Positions 26,036 through 33,863 of a stretch of 34,119 bases of DNA are shown one piece after another; positions within the stretch are counted from its first letter, which is position 1, and each line of letters begins with the position of its first letter. The notes under the pieces are model-generated. The model was not told the origin of the DNA. It worked only from the letters and a program-made list of their open reading frames with translations, and searched no databases. The DNA is taken from positions 1-34,119 of the forward strand of contig JAFRSO010000074.1 of assembly GCA_017427545.1 (NCBI GenBank). The letters run 5' to 3'. The translations under genes were made by a program, and so were the position numbers. This stretch comes from Selenomonadaceae bacterium (lineage in GTDB: Bacteria; Bacillota; Negativicutes; Selenomonadales; Selenomonadaceae).

Positions 26036-26410
26036 ATGAAATATGATTATCCCGCTATTTTTACTTGGCACGAGCAGGAAAAAATTTATACAGTGACTTT
26101 TCCCGACGCCGATAATTGGTTCACCGACGGATATTCTTTGAGTGAGGCTATGGAGTACGCAGCTGACGTTTTGAATTTGATGTTGTGGGACGCAGAAAAA
26201 TTCGGAGATCCTATTCCCAAGGCGAGCAAAATCGAAGACATTAAGCTTGAGGACAAAAACAGTTTCGTGCAATACGTTCATGCGGATACTGAACTTTATG
26301 AAGATTGGTTAAACTTGTTGCAGTTGCGAAAAATTTTGGATATGAAGAAACGATATAAGGCAAGTAAAGTTAAACGGTTTAAGAAAAGACGAACGGAGGT
26401 CAGCTTATGA
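26036..26410 (+). CDS. hicB: HicB-like antitoxin with atypical basic C-terminus
   Basis: The protein has 124 residues. The N-terminal HicB fold is clear (YDYPAIFTWHEQEKIYTVTFPDA, YSLSEAMEYAADVLNLMLWDAE, IPKASKIEDI) through about residue 85. Typical HicB proteins then have a ribbon-helix-helix or helix-turn-helix that binds their own promoter. Here the tail instead reads WLNLLQLRKILDMKKRYKASK, then a very basic stretch to TEVSL. It may bind nucleic acid non-canonically or not at all. AAGGAGTGA sets the start. Its stop overlaps the glmU ATG by 4 bases, and the glmU ribosome binding site (GGAGG) lies inside hicB. Confidence 0.88.
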   Translation: MKYDYPAIFTWHEQEKIYTVTFPDADNWFTDGYSLSEAMEYAADVLNLMLWDAEKFGDPIPKASKIEDIKLEDKNSFVQYVHADTELYEDWLNLLQLRKILDMKKRYKASKVKRFKKRRTEVSL

Positions 26411-27768
26411 GGTTAGAGACATTGATATTGGCGGCGGGCAAAGGTACGCGAATGAAAAGCAAGCTGCCCAAAGTCCTGCACAGGGTCGGCGGCAAAACTA
26501 TGCTCCAACACGTCATCGACGCGGCAAAAAAGGCGGGTTCGGAGCGTGAAGTCGTCGTAATCGGTTCGGGCGCAAAACTTGTTGAGGAGAGCATATCGGG
26601 CGTTGAATTTGTCATGCAGGAAGAACAACTCGGCACGGGACATGCGGTTCTTTCGGCGAAGAAAAATTTTGAGCAGTCGGAAGGCACCGTTTTAATTTTG
26701 TGCGGAGACACCCCGCTTTTGACGGCAAAACTGTTGAAAGATTTCACTGCCTTTCACGAAGAATCAAAATGCGTTGCGACCGTCCTTACCGCCAAAATGC
26801 CTGACGCTACGGGTTACGGCAGAATCATTCGCGAATCAGACGGTTCGCTGGAAAAAATTGTTGAGGAAAAAGACGCCAACGAGCTTGAGAAAAAAATTTT
26901 GGAAGTCAACGCGGGCGTCTATTGTTTCGACGTGAAAAAACTTTTCAGTGCGTTGGAAAAGGTCGGCAATGATAATTCTCAAGGTGAATATTATCTGCCG
27001 GACGTGTTGACGATTCTCAAGAGTGCGGGTGAAAAAATCGGTGCATTTACCGCCCAATATGCTGACGAGACGCTCGGAATAAATTCTCGTGTTCAGCTTG
27101 CCGCCGCCGATAAAGTTTTCCGCATGAAAAAAAATCACGAACTGTTGGACGCGGGCGTTACGATTATTGACCCGAATACGACTTTTATTGACTACGACGT
27201 TCAAATTGGCCAGGACACGATTATTTATCCGAACACGTACATTGAAGGTAATACGGTTATCGGCGAAGACTGCGCGATTGGGCCGGATGTCCGCTTCACG
27301 AATATGAAGGTCGGCAACAGAGTTACGGCGCAATTCAGCTATTGCCACGAGGCGGAAATTTGCGACGGCGTGACGCTCGGACCGTATGTTCATCTGCGAC
27401 CCGGCACGACGATTGGCGAGAACGTCAAAATCGGCAACTTCGTCGAAGTCAAAAATTCCACCATCGGCGAAGGCTCCAAACTCCCGCACTTGCAATATAT
27501 CGGCGATACGGATATGGGCAGCGGCGTAAATGTCGGTTGCGGCTCCGTCACTTGCAATTATGACGGCAAGCAGAAATTCCGCACGAAGATTGGCGACAAC
27601 GTTTTTATCGGTTGCAATACGAATCTCGTTGCGCCTGTCAATGTTGAAGATGGCGCGTACATTGCTGCCGGTTCGACGATAACTAAAGACGTGCCCAAAG
27701 ATAGTCTTGCAATAGGTCGCGCACGTCAAACCAATATTGAAGTTTGGAACGATAAGCGGAAAGTTTAG
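26407..27768 (+). CDS. glmU: bifunctional N-acetylglucosamine-1-phosphate uridyltransferase / glucosamine-1-phosphate acetyltransferase
   Basis: The protein has 453 residues, normal length. The N-terminal pyrophosphorylase (1-230) has LILAAGKGTRMKSKLPKVLH, EQLGTGHAV, LCGDTPLL, and the Asn/Gly sites in VNAGVYCF. The C-terminal left-handed beta helix (about 250-453) has hexapeptide repeats and the acetyltransferase motifs RPGTTIGENVKIGNFVEVKNS, HLQYIGD and NYDGKQKFRT. It makes UDP-GlcNAc for peptidoglycan and lipid A. Here its translation is coupled to hicB (ATGA overlap). The stop codon lies in heptamer element H11. Confidence 0.98.
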   Translation: MRLETLILAAGKGTRMKSKLPKVLHRVGGKTMLQHVIDAAKKAGSEREVVVIGSGAKLVEESISGVEFVMQEEQLGTGHAVLSAKKNFEQSEGTVLILCGDTPLLTAKLLKDFTAFHEESKCVATVLTAKMPDATGYGRIIRESDGSLEKIVEEKDANELEKKILEVNAGVYCFDVKKLFSALEKVGNDNSQGEYYLPDVLTILKSAGEKIGAFTAQYADETLGINSRVQLAAADKVFRMKKNHELLDAGVTIIDPNTTFIDYDVQIGQDTIIYPNTYIEGNTVIGEDCAIGPDVRFTNMKVGNRVTAQFSYCHEAEICDGVTLGPYVHLRPGTTIGENVKIGNFVEVKNSTIGEGSKLPHLQYIGDTDMGSGVNVGCGSVTCNYDGKQKFRTKIGDNVFIGCNTNLVAPVNVEDGAYIAAGSTITKDVPKDSLAIGRARQTNIEVWNDKRKV

Positions 27769-27837
27769 GTAATAGAAAGTAGGAACTAGATAAACTAATC
27801 CCTACTAGTTCCTAGTTCCTAATTACTAGTTCCTAAG
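27765..27837 (+). repeat. heptamer element H11
   Basis: TTAGGTA, ATAGAAA, GTAGGAA, CTAGATA (27765-27792), then TACTAGT, TCCTAGT, TCCTAAT, TACTAGT, TCCTAAG (27803-27837). It starts in the glmU stop codon. The right arm equals that of H5 apart from one missing heptamer. Confidence 0.9.
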
Positions 27838-27852
27838 AAGGGAGATTTTTCA

Positions 27853-28755
27853 ATGAATGTAGTAATTTGGGTTCAATACGACACGATAGCCACTCAAGAC
27901 AAAGCTAAGGAAAAAACTTTTTTGAAGCCCGCGTTCGCCGCACTCGATAAGCCTAAAGGTATCGTCAATCTCGTAGGCGTCGTTGAATCTGTGCCCATGC
28001 CGATTAACAAACTCAACACAATCGACAAGCGCGAACTCGTCAACCTCGACTTTGATTTGGTTCTCGTGACGGGGCATGATGTCGAACTCGCGCCGATTCT
28101 CGCGGAAGCTGAACAACTCGGTCTCGACACTGATAAATTTGTCCTCGACCGCACAGTTTGCTTGCCGGGATTCACGCTGGAAAAATATCAAGAACTGCGT
28201 CGTTCTAATCTGTCGATTTTGTCAATGGGGTGGTGGGCAGGCATTGCATATCACAAACTCGGCTTGCCGGAACTTTCACCGACAGTCGGCATGTACACTT
28301 CCGAAGAACATTTCATGAACTTTTTGCCGGAAGCGCGTTGGCATCTCAAGAAAGATTTGCATTTTGAGCGCACGGAATATAATTACGATTTGGGCATCAA
28401 CTATCCGATTTTCTGGCTGGATGGCACGCAATGGTTCATGAACGGTTTCACCAATGACGCCGACGCCTTGGAAACTTGGAATGAGCGCAAGGATAAAATT
28501 AATTGGTCTAATGTCCTCGTGACCATGCATACCACAAGCCCCGCAGTTTTGGAACGTTTTGACTGCCTGCCCTATCCGAAGAAAGCTTGCTTCGTACCTT
28601 TTGAGACGGAGCTTGAGTCGGGCTTTTATCTTGATCCGAAATTCTGCGGCGGAAATCTTTTGCACGCGTCGGAAGGAATTTTAACCGGCGAAGTTCAAGC
28701 TTACGACGTTTGGGATTTGTTGCTTTACGGCAAAAAAAGCAGGTTAATAGGTTAA
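27853..28755 (+). CDS. DUF1919 family protein (exopolysaccharide-associated)
   Basis: The protein has 300 residues. The C-terminal two thirds match the DUF1919 pattern: LRRSNLSILSMGWWAGIAYHKLGLPELSPTVGMYTSEEHFMNFL, a later YPIFWLDG segment, and a helical EAW-type repeat ALETWNERKDKINWSNVLVTM. DUF1919 genes are found in capsule and exopolysaccharide clusters, and the biochemical role is not established. The N-terminal roughly 100 residues (VIWVQYDTIAT, LVLVTGHDVE) look like a separate alpha/beta domain. AAGGGAG precedes the ATG. The last residues, RLIG, are encoded by element H12. It lies between glmU and prs in the same run. Confidence 0.75.
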   Translation: MNVVIWVQYDTIATQDKAKEKTFLKPAFAALDKPKGIVNLVGVVESVPMPINKLNTIDKRELVNLDFDLVLVTGHDVELAPILAEAEQLGLDTDKFVLDRTVCLPGFTLEKYQELRRSNLSILSMGWWAGIAYHKLGLPELSPTVGMYTSEEHFMNFLPEARWHLKKDLHFERTEYNYDLGINYPIFWLDGTQWFMNGFTNDADALETWNERKDKINWSNVLVTMHTTSPAVLERFDCLPYPKKACFVPFETELESGFYLDPKFCGGNLLHASEGILTGEVQAYDVWDLLLYGKKSRLIG

Positions 28756-28810
28756 TAGGGAATTAGGGAAGCAGTACTATTTCCCTATTGACCTAATTCC
28801 CTATTTCCCT
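28741..28810 (+). repeat. octamer-type element H12 overlapping the DUF1919 gene 3' end
   Basis: Units here are 8 nt: AGGTTAAT, AGGTTAAT, AGGGAATT, AGGGAAGC on the left, and TTTCCCTA, TTGACCTA, ATTCCCTA, TTTCCCTA on the right. AATAGGGAATTAGG (28754-28767) pairs perfectly with CCTAATTCCCTATT (28792-28805). The stop TAA (28753-28755) lies within the left arm. Confidence 0.85.
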
Positions 28811-28828
28811 AAAAAGGAGCTGTTCAAA

Positions 28829-29788
28829 GTGAGCATTAACGGCAATACGATTAGTAACCTCTGCTTGATGACGGGAAATGCCAATCCCGAACTGGCGCAG
28901 AAAATCGCCGACCATATTGGCGTAAAAATCTTCGACACGTTCGTTGGGCGTTTCAATAACGGCGAATCGCAAGTCATGATAAGCGACAGCATTCGCGGCA
29001 AGGATATTTTCATTGTCCAGCCGACTTCGCAACCCGTCAACGATAACTTGATGGACTTGCTGATTATGACTGACGCTTGCAAGCGGGCTTCGGCGCACTC
29101 AATTACGGCGGTCGTGCCATATTACGCTTACGCTCGGCAGGATAGAAAAACTCGCGGACGTGAACCAATCTCCGCAAAACTCGTCGCCAATCTTATGGTC
29201 GCGGCGGGCATGAGCAGAGTTTTGACTGTCGACTTGCACGCGGGGCAAATTCAAGGTTTCTTCGACATTCCCGTTGACCACCTCAAAGCGGCTCCCGTTT
29301 TAGCCGACTACTTCCGCAAACAAAATTTCGGCGATGATTTGGTTGTAGTTTCGCCCGACTTAGGCGGCGTCACTCGTGCCAGAGAACTTGCCGACTATCT
29401 CAAAGCCCCCATTGCCATTATCGAAAAGCGGCGACCTCGTCCCGGTGAAGCTGAAGTTATGAGCATTATCGGCGAAGTTGAAGGCAAAGTTGCGCTTATG
29501 GTTGATGATATTGTCGACACGGCTGGCAGTCTTTGTGAAGGCGCGAAGGCTCTTAAAAAACTCGGCGCAAAAAAAGTTATCGCCGCGTGCACTCATGCCG
29601 TCCTAAGCAAAAATGCCGTTGAAAAAATCGATAACTCCGTCATGGAACAACTCGTCATCACCGACACGATCCCCTTGCCTCCCGAAAAACATTCACCGAA
29701 AATTACCGTGCTCAGCATGGCTCCGGCTATCGGCGACGTTATTTTGAACATTCAAGCTCACCGCTCGGTCAGTTTGTTATTTAAATAA
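28829..29788 (+). CDS. prs: ribose-phosphate pyrophosphokinase (PRPP synthase)
   Basis: The protein has 319 residues, normal length. It converts ribose-5-phosphate and ATP to PRPP for nucleotides, His and Trp. Motifs: FNNGESQVMI, YARQDRKTRGREPISAKLVANL (ATP binding and flexible loop), DLHAGQIQGFFDIPVDHL (metal and ribose-5-phosphate site) and VDDIVDTAGSLCEGA (PRPP loop). A GTG start is set by AAAAAGGAG. glmU and prs are neighbours in many Firmicutes. Here the DUF1919 gene is inserted between them. Confidence 0.98.
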   Translation: MSINGNTISNLCLMTGNANPELAQKIADHIGVKIFDTFVGRFNNGESQVMISDSIRGKDIFIVQPTSQPVNDNLMDLLIMTDACKRASAHSITAVVPYYAYARQDRKTRGREPISAKLVANLMVAAGMSRVLTVDLHAGQIQGFFDIPVDHLKAAPVLADYFRKQNFGDDLVVVSPDLGGVTRARELADYLKAPIAIIEKRRPRPGEAEVMSIIGEVEGKVALMVDDIVDTAGSLCEGAKALKKLGAKKVIAACTHAVLSKNAVEKIDNSVMEQLVITDTIPLPPEKHSPKITVLSMAPAIGDVILNIQAHRSVSLLFK

Positions 29789-29854
29789 TTTACCGGAAAA
29801 TTTTTGCGGGCGGGCAATCGGCTCGCTCGATTTTGTTTGCAAGGAGGAGTTCTT

Positions 29855-30241
29855 ATGGCCGAACCGCAATTAAACGTTAAAGGTCAAACTCGCAAACGTC
29901 CGACTTATGAGGAGATGGTTTGGGAACAGCTGCAGGATACCAAAACCGAAGTCAGGGAAACTCGCAAGGAATTAAACGCTCGCATGGACAGAATTGAAGT
30001 TCGCATGGACAGAATCGAAACGCGAATGAATAAACTTGATGAGAAAATCGAAAAGCTGGACAATAAAATCGACGAGACCCGCAAAGAATTAAGTAATAAA
30101 ATCGACGAGACCCGCAAAGAATTAAGTAATAAAATCGACGCTATGCATAACGAAATAAAATCTTCGACGGGGCACATTTCCATTGCAAACATTACAACAG
30201 TCGGAATTGCGCTAGCCGTAATTTATTCCATACTTAAATAA
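29855..30241 (+). CDS. small coiled-coil protein with C-terminal membrane anchor
   Basis: The protein has 128 residues from the ATG at 29855, set by AAGGAGGAG. Upstream in-frame sequence from 29804 lacks a binding site. Residues 15-30 contain RPTYEEMVWEQLQDT. Residues 35-100 are a continuous charged coiled coil (RMDRIEVRMDRIETRMNKLD, then DNKIDETRKELS repeats). The C-terminus (about 107-127, ISIANITTVGIALAVIYSIL) is a membrane helix. The coiled coil includes an exact 33-bp tandem duplication. No family was recognised with confidence. It resembles small tail-anchored coiled-coil proteins found in many Firmicutes. It lies 66 bp after prs and 19 bp before htpG. Confidence 0.75.
   Translation: MAEPQLNVKGQTRKRPTYEEMVWEQLQDTKTEVRETRKELNARMDRIEVRMDRIETRMNKLDEKIEKLDNKIDETRKELSNKIDETRKELSNKIDAMHNEIKSSTGHISIANITTVGIALAVIYSILK
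30062..30140 (+). repeat. 33-bp direct repeat in the coiled-coil gene
   Basis: A 33-nt unit encoding NKIDETRKELS occurs twice exactly (30062-30094, 30095-30127), with a 13-nt partial third copy. Eleven residues is a hendecad, which preserves coiled-coil phase. Confidence 0.95.
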
Positions 30242-30260
30242 AATACAGGAGGAAATTTTT

Positions 30261-32162
30261 ATGTCAGTTGAAAAGTTACAGTTTCAAGCGGAGACTAAAC
30301 GCCTGCTTGATTTGGTTGTGAATTCGATTTACACGAACAAGGAAATTTTTCTGCGCGAGCTGATTTCAAATGCCAGCGACGCCCTCGATAAATTGCGTAT
30401 CGAATCGCTGACGAACTCTGAACTTGCCGCTGATGAGGAGCCGGAAATTTTTATCATCCCCGACGAAAAAACTAAGACGATTACAATTTCCGACAACGGC
30501 ATTGGCATGACGCGCGACGAAGTTATTGCGAATATCGGCACGATTGCCAAGAGTGGCACGAAAGATTTTCTCGACAAATTACGTGAGGCGAGCGGCGCGG
30601 CTGCTCAAGAACTCATCGGGCAATTCGGCGTAGGATTTTATTCAGCGTTCATTGTCGCCGATAAAGTCGAACTCATCACGCGCAAGGCCGGTACCGATTC
30701 CGGCGTCAAGTGGACTTCCGACGGTCTGGGCGAATACGAAATTGAAGACTGCGATAAAGATTCTCACGGTACGATAATTATTCTCCACCTCAAGAAAGAT
30801 TTTTGCGGCGACGACGAATATAATTTCACCGACGCTTACGAAATTGAACGGCTCGTCAAAAAATATTCGGACTTCGTGCGCTATCCGATTAAGATGAATT
30901 TTGAGGTTAAGGGCAAGCCTGATGAAGAGCCTTCGATTGAGATTCGCACGGTTAATTCAATGAAGCCGCTTTGGACGCGCAATAAATCCGAAATTACGCG
31001 CGAAGAGTACGACGAATTTTTCAAGCAGCAGGTTCATGAGTGGGAAGCCCCGCTGGAAGTTTTTCACGTCAAGGCGGAAGGCACTGTCGAATATACCGCG
31101 CTGCTTTGCATTCCGAAACATGCGGCGAATAATCTTTACTACTCCGACTACGAGGCGGGATTGCAGCTGTATTCGCGGCACGTCTTCATCATGGACAAGT
31201 GCAAAGATTTTCTGCCGGATTATTTGCGGTTCGTGAAAGGGCTGGTTGATTCGCCGGATTTGCCGCTGAATATTTCCCGCGAAATTCTTCAGCAAAGCGT
31301 CGAGGTTAAAGTTATCGGCAAGGCGTTGGAGAAAAATATCCAGAAGCAGCTCGGCAAAATGCTCAAAGATGATCGCGAGAAGTACGAGGAATTTTGGACG
31401 CAGTTCGGTAAGTCGCTCAAAATCGGCGTGTACAATGCCATGTTCGACGAGAAACTCAAGGACGCGTTGAAAGATTTGCTTCTCTTCCAAACGTCGCATG
31501 AAGGGAAATTTTCGACGCTGGCGGAGTATGTGGAGCGTATGCCCGAATCACAGAAAAAAATTTATGTGGCACCGGGCAAAGATGCGGCTGCGATTGAACA
31601 GTTGCCGCAAATGGAATTGTTGCGCGAACGCGGGCTTGAAGTGATTTATTTGACCGACCCCGTCGATGAATTTACGGTTCAAGTACTCAAGTCTTACGCC
31701 GAAAAAGAATTCCAGTCGATAACGCGTGAGGACTTTGAACTTGATGACGCCGAGTCGCAGAAAGTCAAGGCTGAAGTCGAAGAGATTGCCAAGAGCCATG
31801 AAGATTTGCTCAAGGACGTTAAAGAGGCAATCGGCGAACCCGTCAAGGAAGTTAGGCTGACTTCGCGGTTAAAATCCGGCGCAGTGTGTTTAGTCACGGG
31901 TGAGGGCGGCCCTTCGCTGTCAATGGAAAAAACTTTCGCGGCGATGAATAATCCGCTGTTCAAGGCGACGCAAATTTTGGAACTCAACCCGAATCACGCG
32001 CTGTTCAAAAAGTTGGAGAGCCTGCACGAACTCGGCAAGGACGCTCCCGAATTCAAAGACCTTTGCACGACGCTTTATTCATTGGCGTTGCTGATTGAAG
32101 GCGTCATGCCGAACAATCCCGCCGAACTTGCCAACAAGATTACCGATATGTTGACGAAATGA
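30261..32162 (+). CDS. htpG: molecular chaperone HtpG (Hsp90)
   Basis: The protein has 633 residues, normal length. The N-terminal GHKL ATPase has FLRELISNASDALDKLR, SDNGIGMTRDEVI and ELIGQFGVGFYSAF (the lid glycine motif). The middle domain has PLNISREILQQ, and the C-terminal dimerisation domain is complete. It is an ATP-driven chaperone for late folding and stress. CAGGAGG precedes the ATG. A terminator follows 28 bp after the stop codon. Confidence 0.98.
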   Translation: MSVEKLQFQAETKRLLDLVVNSIYTNKEIFLRELISNASDALDKLRIESLTNSELAADEEPEIFIIPDEKTKTITISDNGIGMTRDEVIANIGTIAKSGTKDFLDKLREASGAAAQELIGQFGVGFYSAFIVADKVELITRKAGTDSGVKWTSDGLGEYEIEDCDKDSHGTIIILHLKKDFCGDDEYNFTDAYEIERLVKKYSDFVRYPIKMNFEVKGKPDEEPSIEIRTVNSMKPLWTRNKSEITREEYDEFFKQQVHEWEAPLEVFHVKAEGTVEYTALLCIPKHAANNLYYSDYEAGLQLYSRHVFIMDKCKDFLPDYLRFVKGLVDSPDLPLNISREILQQSVEVKVIGKALEKNIQKQLGKMLKDDREKYEEFWTQFGKSLKIGVYNAMFDEKLKDALKDLLLFQTSHEGKFSTLAEYVERMPESQKKIYVAPGKDAAAIEQLPQMELLRERGLEVIYLTDPVDEFTVQVLKSYAEKEFQSITREDFELDDAESQKVKAEVEEIAKSHEDLLKDVKEAIGEPVKEVRLTSRLKSGAVCLVTGEGGPSLSMEKTFAAMNNPLFKATQILELNPNHALFKKLESLHELGKDAPEFKDLCTTLYSLALLIEGVMPNNPAELANKITDMLTK

Positions 32163-32189
32163 TTTGCCTTTCGCAAGCAAATAATTTAA

Positions 32190-32218
32190 AATCCTTCCGT
32201 AGCGGAGGGATTTTTTTT
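32190..32218 (+). terminator. terminator/attenuator between htpG and pyrK
   Basis: AATCCTTCCG (32190-32199) pairs with CGGAGGGATT (32203-32212) across a 3-nt loop, 10 bp with one G-U, and eight T (32211-32218) follow. The pyrK ribosome binding site GGAGG begins at the very next base, so no separate promoter fits between. Confidence 0.85.
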
Positions 32219-32230
32219 GGAGGTGATTGT

Positions 32231-32998
32231 ATGGCAAAAACTTTCGACGCGGTGATTTTATCGAACGAGGAAGTTGCCGAAAAAATTTTCCGCTTGACGG
32301 TTGACACGCCCGAACTTGCAGAAATTTCACATGCGGGGCAATTCGTTCAGGTAAAAATTTCGGACGACTTCACGCTAAGACGACCGCTGGGCATTGCGTC
32401 GACTGCTAATGGCAAGGTAAAAATTTTTTATCGCGCAGTCGGACGCGGCACTGAAATTTTATCGACGCGGCGAACCGGTGAACGTTTGAACATTCTGGGC
32501 GCACTCGGCAACGGCTATTCAGATTTCGGCGGGAAAATTCTTTTAGTCGGCGGCGGTATGGGAATGGCTCCACTCCTCTGCGCGGCGGAAAAATTTTCGG
32601 CGGACGTTCTGATTGGCGGCAGAACTAAAGAGGAGGTTACTTTTTGGCAAGATGAATTCCGCCCGCACGTCGAAAAATTTTTCATCACGACTGACGACGG
32701 CTCCTATGCCAAAAAAGGTTTCGTGATTGATTTACTGCCCGAAGTCTTCGCGGCGGAAAATTATTCGGCGATTCTCACTTGCGGTCCGGAAATTATGATG
32801 CGCGGCGTCGCAAAATTCGCGGCTGAAAAAAATATTCCCTGTGAAGTTTCCTTCGAGAAGCGCATGGCCTGCGGACTGGGAGCATGTTTGAGCTGTTCGA
32901 TTGATACTGTCGACGGCAGGAAAAAAGTTTGCAAGGACGGGCCGATTTTCGACGCAAGGAAGGTCTTCGACTATGAACCCGATAATCAAAACGCTTGA
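32231..32998 (+). CDS. pyrK: dihydroorotate dehydrogenase electron transfer subunit (PyrK-like)
   Basis: The protein has 255 residues from the ATG at 32231, preceded by GGAGG. The FAD-binding beta barrel has RRPLGIAS, the NAD-binding region has ILLVGGGMGMAPLL and ILTCGPEIMM, and a C-terminal [2Fe-2S] cluster is held by CGLGACLSCSIDTVDGRKKVC (four Cys). PyrK passes electrons from PyrDB to NAD in pyrimidine synthesis. No pyrD is adjacent on this window, which is unusual, so related oxidoreductase subunits (for example sulfide dehydrogenase type) are an alternative. The next gene starts inside it, overlapping by 26 bases. Confidence 0.88.
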   Translation: MAKTFDAVILSNEEVAEKIFRLTVDTPELAEISHAGQFVQVKISDDFTLRRPLGIASTANGKVKIFYRAVGRGTEILSTRRTGERLNILGALGNGYSDFGGKILLVGGGMGMAPLLCAAEKFSADVLIGGRTKEEVTFWQDEFRPHVEKFFITTDDGSYAKKGFVIDLLPEVFAAENYSAILTCGPEIMMRGVAKFAAEKNIPCEVSFEKRMACGLGACLSCSIDTVDGRKKVCKDGPIFDARKVFDYEPDNQNA

Positions 32999-33848
32999 AG
33001 TTAAAAACGTCATCACGAAATCAAATTTGCCCGTGTGTGATTATTCCGTCAATCCTTACGTCGGCTGCACTCACGCCTGCAAATATTGTTACGCCAGCTT
33101 CATGAAAAAATTCACCGGTCACGATGAGGATTGGGGCACTTTCCTTGACGTGAAAATTTGGAACAAAATCAAAAATCCTCAACGCTACGCCGGCAAAAGT
33201 TTTTTCATGAGTTCGGTTACCGACCCTTACAATCCGCAAGAAAAAATTTATCGACGCACCCGCGAATTTCTAGAAATTTTTCAGGGCGTTGATATAAACT
33301 TAAGCTTGCAGACGAAATCCGATTTGATTCTCCGCGACCTCGACTTGATTAGGACGTTCAAAAATATTCGCGTCGGCTTCAGCATAAATACCCTTGACGA
33401 GAATTTTAAGGACGACATGGACAAGGCCGTTTCGATTGAACGTCGGCTTGCGGCAATGAAAATTTTACATGAGGCGGGAATTAGGACGACGTGTTTTATC
33501 TCGCCGATTTTCCCCGGCATAACTGATGTTGTCGCGATTATCTACGCGGCGAAAAATTTTTGCAATCTCGTTTGGCTGGAGAATTTGAATCTTCGCGGGA
33601 ACTTCAAGCCGAAAATTTTTGCATACGTCCGAGAAAAATATCCGAAACTTTTGCCGCTCTACAACGAAATTTATCACAAGAAAAATTTGGGCTACTGGTT
33701 CGAGTTGCATAAAATTGTTGAAGATTACGCCGCGAAAAATCATTTGGAATACGTCCGCAACCGTGACGACATGCAAAGGGACTTCGATGCCCCGCCCGTC
33801 ATTGTGAATTTTTTCTTCCACGAGCAGATTAAAAATACTCCGAGATAA
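32973..33848 (+). CDS. SPL-family radical SAM protein (spore photoproduct lyase-like / Rv2578c type)
   Basis: The protein has 291 residues from the ATG at 32973, with AAGGAAGG about 9 bases upstream, inside pyrK. The radical SAM cluster motif is CTHACKYCY (CxxxCxxC), in the context VNPYVGCTHACKYCYASF that marks this subfamily. FFMSSVTDPYNPQE and LSLQTKSDLILRDLDL follow. Members are often called DNA repair photolyase-like, but the substrate is not known for most. The 26-base overlap with pyrK suggests coupled translation. There is no sign of sporulation genes here. Confidence 0.88.
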   Translation: MNPIIKTLEVKNVITKSNLPVCDYSVNPYVGCTHACKYCYASFMKKFTGHDEDWGTFLDVKIWNKIKNPQRYAGKSFFMSSVTDPYNPQEKIYRRTREFLEIFQGVDINLSLQTKSDLILRDLDLIRTFKNIRVGFSINTLDENFKDDMDKAVSIERRLAAMKILHEAGIRTTCFISPIFPGITDVVAIIYAAKNFCNLVWLENLNLRGNFKPKIFAYVREKYPKLLPLYNEIYHKKNLGYWFELHKIVEDYAAKNHLEYVRNRDDMQRDFDAPPVIVNFFFHEQIKNTPR

Positions 33849-33863
33849 TTGGGAGGTGAGTAC

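Noticed and set aside
26836..27729. A 297-codon open frame antisense to glmU
   Set aside because: glmU is unambiguous on the plus strand. The antisense frame is a shadow of its hexapeptide repeat codons.
32159..32230. Upstream extension of pyrK from 32159
   Set aside because: It would translate through the htpG terminator. The ATG at 32231 has a proper GGAGG and matches the family N-terminus.
32901..32972. Upstream extension of the SPL-like gene into pyrK
   Set aside because: The family N-terminus begins around the ATG at 32973, which has its own AAGGAAGG. The longer form would overlap pyrK by nearly 100 bases.
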